From NCBI GenBank assembly GCA_023419605.1, contig JAEZXR010000116.1, forward strand, positions 52,662-116,661: a stretch of 64,000 nucleotides of DNA. The letters are read 5' to 3'. The translations under genes were made by a program, and so were the position numbers. The notes below the pieces were generated by a model. That model was not told where the DNA came from and made no database searches. It saw only the letters and a list, made by a program, of their open reading frames with translations. This DNA comes from Bacillota bacterium. GTDB taxonomy: Bacteria > Bacillota > Clostridia > Acetivibrionales > JAEZXR01. Of the stretch, positions 58,976-64,000 are shown in pieces. Within the stretch, counting starts at the first letter, position 1, and each line of letters starts with the position of its first letter.

Positions 58976-59820
58976 ATGAAAAAATATTGGAGGTTCGAGA
59001 TCTCCGCTACACCTATGGGGATGGAACCCTTGCACTAAAAGGCATAAGCCTTGAAATCCCAAAAGGTCAAACCACTGCCATCCTGGGTGGTAATGGCGCC
59101 GGCAAGTCCACACTGTTCCTGACTTTCAACGGAATATTAAAGCCTTCTTCCGGTCAGGTTCTTTTTAACGGAAAACCGCTGGATTATTCTCATAAGGGTC
59201 TGCGGGAACTGCGTAAGAGTGTGGGGATTGTTTTCCAAGACCCTGATAACCAGTTATTCTCTGCCAGTGTATACCAGGATATTTCCTTTGGACTGGTAAA
59301 CATGAAACTGCCGGAGGAGGAAGTGCGGAGGAAGGTCGATACGGCCATGGAGAGAACAGGCATCTCCCATCTGAAGGATAAACCCACCCATTGTCTTAGC
59401 TTCGGTCAGAAAAAACGTGCAGCGATGGCAGGAGTTCTGGCCATGGAGCCGGAGGTGCTGGTGCTGGATGAACCTACAGCAGGCTTGGACCCTATGGGAG
59501 TCAGTGAAATTATGAACTTTCTCAAAGACATACAGAAGGAACTGGGTATCTCCATCGTCATTTCCACCCATGATATCGACTTGGTCCCGCTATACTGCGA
59601 CTATGCCTATGTTATGAATGATGGAAAAACAATTCTCGAAGGAACTCCCAAAGAAATTTTTGCAGAGGCAGAAGTACTCCGACGCATCCACTTGCGGCTT
59701 CCTCGTATCGGACATCTAATGGAAATACTGAAGTATAAGGACGGCTTTGCGTTCCAGGAAAATGCTGTAACCTTGTCTGAAGCACGGAAGGTGCTAAAGG
59801 ATTGGAGAAAGAGTTTATAA
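58972..59820 (+). CDS. cbiO: Cobalt ECF transporter ATPase CbiO
   Basis: A 282-residue ATPase with Walker A GGNGAGKST, Q-loop FQDPDNQLF (typical ECF ATPase), signature LSFGQKKR, Walker B VLVLDEPTAGLDPMG and H-loop ISTHD. It ends the operon and is followed by a strong terminator. Confidence 0.96.
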   Translation: MNEKILEVRDLRYTYGDGTLALKGISLEIPKGQTTAILGGNGAGKSTLFLTFNGILKPSSGQVLFNGKPLDYSHKGLRELRKSVGIVFQDPDNQLFSASVYQDISFGLVNMKLPEEEVRRKVDTAMERTGISHLKDKPTHCLSFGQKKRAAMAGVLAMEPEVLVLDEPTAGLDPMGVSEIMNFLKDIQKELGISIVISTHDIDLVPLYCDYAYVMNDGKTILEGTPKEIFAEAEVLRRIHLRLPRIGHLMEILKYKDGFAFQENAVTLSEARKVLKDWRKSL

Positions 59821-59863
59821 AAAGAAGAAGGAAAAGTCCGGGGACTTTTCCTTCTTCTTTTTA
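59821..59863 (+). terminator. Terminator of cbiMNQO
   Basis: AAAAAGAAGAAGGAAAAGTC / GACTTTTCCTTCTTCTTTTT with a short loop CGGG and T run. Confidence 0.9.
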
Positions 59864-59865
59864 TA

Positions 59866-59945
59866 GCGATTGCCCTTTGGGCCTCCATATAGGCTTTCTG
59901 GTTCTGTAGGTTTCGTATTTGGTAAACTCCAGCTTCTGCTTTCAT
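59866..59945 (-). pseudogene. Possible remnant of a GIY-YIG-type gene
   Basis: From ATG 59945 the frame reads MKAEAGVYQIRNLQNQKAYM then EAQRAIAIK before running into the cbiO terminator. GVYQIRNLQNQKAY is the first motif of GIY-YIG nucleases. The rest of the domain (Arg and Glu catalytic parts) is missing. Length and support are small. Confidence 0.35.
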
Positions 59946-59957
59946 TTCTTTCGCCTA

Positions 59958-60614
59958 TCAGCTGGCACTGATGGGCGATCCGCAAAATTCACATTCACCT
60001 ACCGAGCCTCGCATCACTTTATTATTGGCACCGCAGCCTTTGCAAGCAACAACGACCGGCTCGCTCTTCTTTGGACTTGGAGTACTGGCAGGGGCATGAT
60101 TGCTCGCAGGAGAGCCTGTTTGGCCGGTGGAAAAGGTAACCCTGCCAGTAGTCCGGTTGTTCACCTGGCTGCTATAGGTTGTGGTTGTAGTAAAAGTGCC
60201 TTGCTTCATCATCTGGGGGATGGTGTTTTTAGCAATATCAAGAGACTTGGAAACTATTTCCGAAATATCTTCCATATCCTCCTTATCAAGCATATCCTCC
60301 AGATCATCGATATCAGCCATATTAATATTTATATTATGCATATTATTTGTATTATTCATTTGCCGATTTATAGCACTCGCCCTCTCTTCCTCATACCGCA
60401 GGGCTATCTTTCTGGTTTTCTCGCCCTGTAAAATAAGCGCGACGCCCCCACCGAAGAAAAACAGCATCGCCATAACTTTGCCTTCAACAGGATTGTTAGG
60501 GCCAAAGCCTCCGCTTGCTATAAAGAGGACTCCCATAATCACTAAAATCCAGCCAAAAACTCTTACGCCTCTTCCCGCAGTGGATGCAGGGCTTTTAACG
60601 TTATTGGTTCTCAT
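59958..60614 (-). CDS. Membrane zinc-ribbon protein 1 of the SPFH cluster
   Basis: A 218-residue protein with two TM segments (residues about 20-75), a coiled middle rich in Asn/Met (NNTNNMHNININMADIDDLE), a Ser/Pro linker and a C-terminal zinc ribbon VVACKGCGANNKVMRGSVGE-CEFCGSP. Same architecture as the next gene, hence paralogous. It is last of four genes. By position and domain content it resembles the YdjG/YdjH partners of Bacillus SPFH protein YdjI. Confidence 0.75.
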   Translation of the reverse strand: MRTNNVKSPASTAGRGVRVFGWILVIMGVLFIASGGFGPNNPVEGKVMAMLFFFGGGVALILQGEKTRKIALRYEEERASAINRQMNNTNNMHNININMADIDDLEDMLDKEDMEDISEIVSKSLDIAKNTIPQMMKQGTFTTTTTYSSQVNNRTTGRVTFSTGQTGSPASNHAPASTPSPKKSEPVVVACKGCGANNKVMRGSVGECEFCGSPISAS

Positions 60615-60638
60615 TTTACATTGTCACTCCTCTATATT

Positions 60639-61205
60639 CTAATTTGCCCCAATGGGTGAACCGCAAAATTCACACTCTCCACTTTTTCCTTTTGCGATTC
60701 TATTCGTTGCCCCACACCCTTTACAGGCTATTACAACTGATGGTGCCTGAACAGAATCTCTTCGAGCGGTAGTCGGATCTATTGGAACGGTTTTGTTCCC
60801 TACAATAATTTCTTTTCTGCTTCCATCAATGTAGGCATTAGCAAAAAACTTCTTGTTAATCATTGTCTGTAGGTCATTCATCACAAATTCAATCGATTTC
60901 GATGTAGAACCGGCAATATTTTCGATGCTTTTTTCATTTCGATCTACGATAATGGTCACATATCGCTTGAATCTCTTGATCCTTCTTTTTGTTCTTATGC
61001 CAAATACAATCAGTCCAATACTCACTGTCATAAATATCAAGCACAAGATCACACCGGCGGCTTTTCCGCTTCCCTTTTCATTTGTAATGAGAATTATTGC
61101 CGTTAATCCGAAAAGCATTGTCAAAATCCACCCAATTATACTGGAAATCTTACCTACAATCATATTCACAATGATTGCCGAGCGCGAGGAGTGCTGCGAG
61201 TTCAT
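60639..61205 (-). CDS. Membrane zinc-ribbon protein 2 of the SPFH cluster
   Basis: A 188-residue protein with two TM segments (residues about 20-70), a basic amphipathic helix and a C-terminal ribbon VIACKGCGATNRIAKGKSGE-CEFCGSP, nearly identical in layout to the protein at 59958-60614. The gene begins directly after the stop of the preceding gene. Confidence 0.75.
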   Translation of the reverse strand: MNSQHSSRSAIIVNMIVGKISSIIGWILTMLFGLTAIILITNEKGSGKAAGVILCLIFMTVSIGLIVFGIRTKRRIKRFKRYVTIIVDRNEKSIENIAGSTSKSIEFVMNDLQTMINKKFFANAYIDGSRKEIIVGNKTVPIDPTTARRDSVQAPSVVIACKGCGATNRIAKGKSGECEFCGSPIGAN

Positions 61206-61913
61206 TTAAAAACCACCTCTCTTGGACTGAAGAACCAGCATGTTTCTTTCCTTGACTAGCGTGATAATTTCATTGATCCTTGCATAAATATCCGCTTCCT
61301 CAATGACACCCTTCCGCAAGTCACTTGAAAGAATTTCTACCCTGGCATTTATTTCTATATCTTTCGTAATATCCGGGGCCGTCTTGTCACTAAACCGCAA
61401 TGCCTCATACAATTTCTCCAGCTGTTCCGAATAGGCAGCAAAGGCGGCCTCCCCTTTGAGGGCAAAAACGGTATTTTCCCCTTCCTGCAGCCAAAGCCTT
61501 GCTCTTTCAACTTCCTTATTGGAAGCTTGGACACTGGACGCAGCCATAAACAAACAGATGGTAACGACAGCTGCAACTCCCATGACAATAAGCTGCATTG
61601 TAACAAATCCGCCCAGGTTCTCTTCAAAAATTATCCCGGACAACAGACCTATCACTGTAGTTACCAGCCAATAGAGTATTGCTGTTGAAATTAGACCTGC
61701 TCGAATGAGGGTTTTATCCATAGATTCATTATTTATTAAAAAAATCACCCCTGCAAAAAAAGCAATTTCGGAAACAAGTTCAAATAGTAAGGCAGTATAA
61801 TCTACCGTAGTTTTTTCTCCCTGGGAAAATCCTGCAAAGAAAATGACTACGGTTATAATCACAACAATTACACCGATGGCAAAAGTACATAACATTCTGG
61901 TTTTATTATTCAT
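61206..61913 (-). CDS. Multi-pass membrane protein of the SPFH cluster
   Basis: A 235-residue protein with four to five TM segments in the first 145 residues and a helical cytosolic tail (ERARLWLQEGENTVFALKGE, EINARVEILSSDLRKGVIEE). ATG 61913 follows GGGTGATG; an in-frame ATG at 61937 has no site. No named family is recognised. Co-transcription with the SPFH gene is indicated by the 32-base gap. Confidence 0.7.
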   Translation of the reverse strand: MNNKTRMLCTFAIGVIVVIITVVIFFAGFSQGEKTTVDYTALLFELVSEIAFFAGVIFLINNESMDKTLIRAGLISTAILYWLVTTVIGLLSGIIFEENLGGFVTMQLIVMGVAAVVTICLFMAASSVQASNKEVERARLWLQEGENTVFALKGEAAFAAYSEQLEKLYEALRFSDKTAPDITKDIEINARVEILSSDLRKGVIEEADIYARINEIITLVKERNMLVLQSKRGGF

Positions 61914-61945
61914 ACAATTCATCACCCTTTTATACAAAAATCAGC

Positions 61946-63088
61946 TTATAGCTTATTGCCGCATTCCGGACAGAATTTTGATGTACCCTTTATTTCTGCA
62001 TTACAATTTGAACACTTTTTTATCAAAGCAGCTCCACATTCACTGCAGAATTTTGCACTGGCATTGATGGCAGCGGAACACTGGGGACAAGTCACCGTTT
62101 TCTTTTCTTTGTCTTGTTTTTGCGTATCGCAGCCGCATTCACTGCAAAAGCGGTTATCTTTTTGGAGAACAGCGTTACAGCCGGGACAGTTTTTCATTGT
62201 GGGCGCCGTATTAATGTTCTGCGCCATTCCTCCCAACTGTGAGCCCACAGCACCGCCCATGCCTACACCCATACCCAGCCCCATGCCGGCACCCATAAAT
62301 CCGGCCTGGCCTGAACCGGGGTTGGTCGCAGCGCCTTCCAATGTATCGAAGGAACGCTGCTGTACATAGTTATACCCCACGATGTCCATTTCTGCACGTT
62401 TTGCAAGGGCTTCCTTCAGTTTAATTACCGCACTGTCGTTCTCCGGCACATTAATGTCGTTAATATAAAAGTTCAATAATTTAATTCCGTACTCCTCCAT
62501 GACAGGCATCATTTTTTCCCTTAAATGCTCCGATAGCTCATCCAGGTACGCATTGATTTCCAAAACACTGACTTGATTATGTACGAGGTAGGAGGAAATA
62601 ACATCCTTTACCTTGGTCAGGTACAAACCCCTAAAATACTTCAGTATGGTATCCTTGTCAAAAGCCGGAAGGGTTCCTACCAATTTTATCAGGAACTTTC
62701 TTGAGTCCTCAATCTGAATTCCAAACTGGCCAAAAGAGCGCAGAGGAACAAATATCTTGTACTTTGGATCCTGCAGCTGAATGGGTGTGGGCGTTCCCCA
62801 TTTTACATCCAGGGAAGAGGCTTTATTGATATACCACACCTCTGCTGCAAAGGGTGACCGTCCTCCAAAAGGAAGATTTACCAGATTACTTAAAACCGGA
62901 ATATTCGCCGTTGACAAAGTATGTCTGCCGGGAGCAAATAAATCCAGCGCCTGCCCGCCTTTAAACAAAATCGCCTCCTGCGATTCGTTTACAATGAGCT
63001 GTGTCCAGGTACCCAGTTCTTCACCCGGGTATTTCCATGCAAACAGATCCGGTGTGCCATTATATTTTATAACTTCTATTATCGCCAT
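61946..63088 (-). CDS. SPFH-domain protein with three zinc ribbons (YdjI-like)
   Basis: A 380-residue protein with the SPFH/virion-core-like domain (residues about 15-235; WTQLIVNESQEAILFKGGQA, FAPGRHTLSTANIPVL), a Gly/Met-rich linker (GAGMGLGMGVGMGG) and three C-terminal CxxC ribbons (CPGCNAVLQKDNRFCSECG, CPQCSAAINASAKFCSECG, CSNCNAEIKGTSKFCPECG). Bacillus YdjI has this layout and forms a membrane complex with YdjG, YdjH and PspA. GTGAGGTG precedes the ATG. It heads the four-gene unit, so a similar membrane-stress complex is likely. Confidence 0.85.
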   Translation of the reverse strand: MAIIEVIKYNGTPDLFAWKYPGEELGTWTQLIVNESQEAILFKGGQALDLFAPGRHTLSTANIPVLSNLVNLPFGGRSPFAAEVWYINKASSLDVKWGTPTPIQLQDPKYKIFVPLRSFGQFGIQIEDSRKFLIKLVGTLPAFDKDTILKYFRGLYLTKVKDVISSYLVHNQVSVLEINAYLDELSEHLREKMMPVMEEYGIKLLNFYINDINVPENDSAVIKLKEALAKRAEMDIVGYNYVQQRSFDTLEGAATNPGSGQAGFMGAGMGLGMGVGMGGAVGSQLGGMAQNINTAPTMKNCPGCNAVLQKDNRFCSECGCDTQKQDKEKKTVTCPQCSAAINASAKFCSECGAALIKKCSNCNAEIKGTSKFCPECGNKL

Positions 63089-63292
63089 AAAAACACCTCA
63101 CAATATCTAAAATAGCTGTGTAAATCTTGCTACAAATTACCAGCCTACTGTCTCATGTTCAATTGTACACTGCTCTCGCCATTCCTTCAATACAATATGC
63201 TGTTTTTTTACTTTGCCCCCCAGGTATATGCCGGATTTATTATTCATAGTACATAAAATAGGAAAAAGCTTCTTTACCCGTCAGGGGAATTT

Positions 63293-64000
63293 TCACATTC
63301 TGATATGATAGGTCGTCCCGTAGTCGTAAGATTGATTATCGCAAACATAGGCATAATCGAAATCTCCCTCCCGCATCCATCCCATAAAAGTATAGGAATG
63401 TGTGGGTCTTCCGGCGGCATCCGGGGTTGTAAAGCATAAGTCTCCGGGCAGAAGCACCGTCAGGTCACGGCTGATCTTCCAGCCCCTGCTGAGCAGCTGG
63501 TACGTGAGGCTTATCTCCTTTTTATCTTCCTTCTCTATCTTTCCCGTATTGCATACGGCATCCGTCAGTGCAACATTAGCTCTTCGCAGGGCCTCCGCTG
63601 TAAAATACACGCATGAAATATGCTGGTCACCGCCATTTAGTCGCGTTGCCCTGTCTTTTACAGATTCTCTTCCGTTATCGTCCATCAGGTAGCTGTAAAG
63701 TTTCAGTTGAATATCCGATTGCTTTCTTCCAGGGATATTCGCTTTATTTTCATCCACGGTACTTTTATTTTCTTCTTGCTTCAAAGCGGCAACCGACGCT
63801 TCTTCACTTTCATTCCCCGTTATTTCCGGCGTAATCAACTCTCTGTCCGGTTCGTTATTAATTTTATCTTTATTAATTAGTGTTGTGCATTGAAAAGTAA
63901 ATAATTGTATTACCAATAAGCTGGTAAAACAAAGGCATAAGTAGACCAAATGTGGTAGTTTTGAATTGTCAAGAAACAAAACCATATCCACGGGGGTCAA
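63293..64000 (-). CDS. Secreted/membrane Cys-His hydrolase-like protein (5' end may be outside window)
   Basis: A 235-residue frame open to the window edge. A hydrophobic segment (residues about 18-36, LVYLCLCFTSLLVIQLF) is followed by an acidic/Asn-rich linker and a C-terminal domain with ISCVYFTAEALRRANV, LLPGDLCFTT, PTHSYTFMGW and VCDNQSYDYG. A Cys near the first helix plus a later His and Asp/Asn fits NlpC/P60 or CHAP-like folds, but this is a pattern judgement. The frame could start at ATG 63985, for which no clear ribosome binding site is visible, or upstream of the window. Confidence 0.6.
   Translation of the reverse strand: MTPVDMVLFLDNSKLPHLVYLCLCFTSLLVIQLFTFQCTTLINKDKINNEPDRELITPEITGNESEEASVAALKQEENKSTVDENKANIPGRKQSDIQLKLYSYLMDDNGRESVKDRATRLNGGDQHISCVYFTAEALRRANVALTDAVCNTGKIEKEDKKEISLTYQLLSRGWKISRDLTVLLPGDLCFTTPDAAGRPTHSYTFMGWMREGDFDYAYVCDNQSYDYGTTYHIRM

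Overview
The window looks like a chromosomal segment of a spore-forming anaerobe of the class Clostridia (Firmicutes). Reasons: AGGAGG-type ribosome binding sites with frequent TTG and GTG starts, a flavodiiron protein plus RIC-type Fe-S repair protein, an SLH-domain secreted protein, a Spo0E-like phosphatase, VanRS-like regulators, PucR and PadR regulators, DUF5317/HD-GYP, DUF421/DUF4363 and YdjGHI-like genes. Species cannot be assigned from sequence alone.

Layout. 1-5.2 kb: 3' end of a cardiolipin synthase, a membrane MutS-like ATPase, an MFS transporter and an alpha/beta hydrolase. 5.4-10.1 kb: mnmA with a flavin-type small oxidase, then an NO/O2 stress group (RIC, flavodiiron protein, Cys-cluster Crp/Fnr regulator) with a predicted operator at -41.5. 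10.2-11.8 kb: a TauBC-type ABC pair without binding protein. 12-17.1 kb: DUF5317, HD-GYP, an unannotated 25-residue peptide, a conserved unknown and a secreted YcdB/SLH protein. 17.2-23 kb: a glyoxalase-fold protein, an 840-bp foldback element, a LacI regulator and uxaB-uxaA (uronate catabolism). 23.2-25.4 kb: AraC regulator, TPR lipoprotein, tRNA-Ser(GGA).

25.4-34 kb is an accessory stretch: two paralogous FAD enzymes around a truncated-looking GNAT and a 13-Cys protein, an orphan phage lysis cassette (holin, amidase, membrane protein), and a VanR-VanS-DD-carboxypeptidase locus without vanHAX. 34.4-46.2 kb is one long minus-strand operon (aminotransferase, Fe-alcohol dehydrogenase, M20 hydrolase, dihydropyrimidinase, PreA-like dihydropyrimidine dehydrogenase, ABC transporter) under a PucR regulator. 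Read together it is a complete uptake and reductive degradation route for uracil/thymine to beta-alanine and on to a hydroxyacid. At 46.9-47.2 kb there is a degenerate tRNA 3' end and a second copy of the tRNA-Ser downstream hairpin, which may mark an old island edge.

47.3-56.6 kb holds small regulators and envelope genes (ribbon-helix-helix protein, DUF421/DUF4363, zinc alcohol dehydrogenase, DUF1801, XRE, Spo0E-like protein, PadR operon with DedA, two lipoproteins) and gene remnants (phage protein tail, GH105 tail). 56.7-59.9 kb is a cobalamin riboswitch followed by cbiMNQO. 60-63.1 kb is a four-gene SPFH/zinc-ribbon membrane cluster resembling Bacillus ydjGHI. The window ends in a partial secreted Cys/His hydrolase-like gene.

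The most unusual object is the 17739-18578 foldback: two ~400-bp complementary arms, each built of smaller palindromes, capped by two hairpins and flanked by two promoters that carry the same operator.
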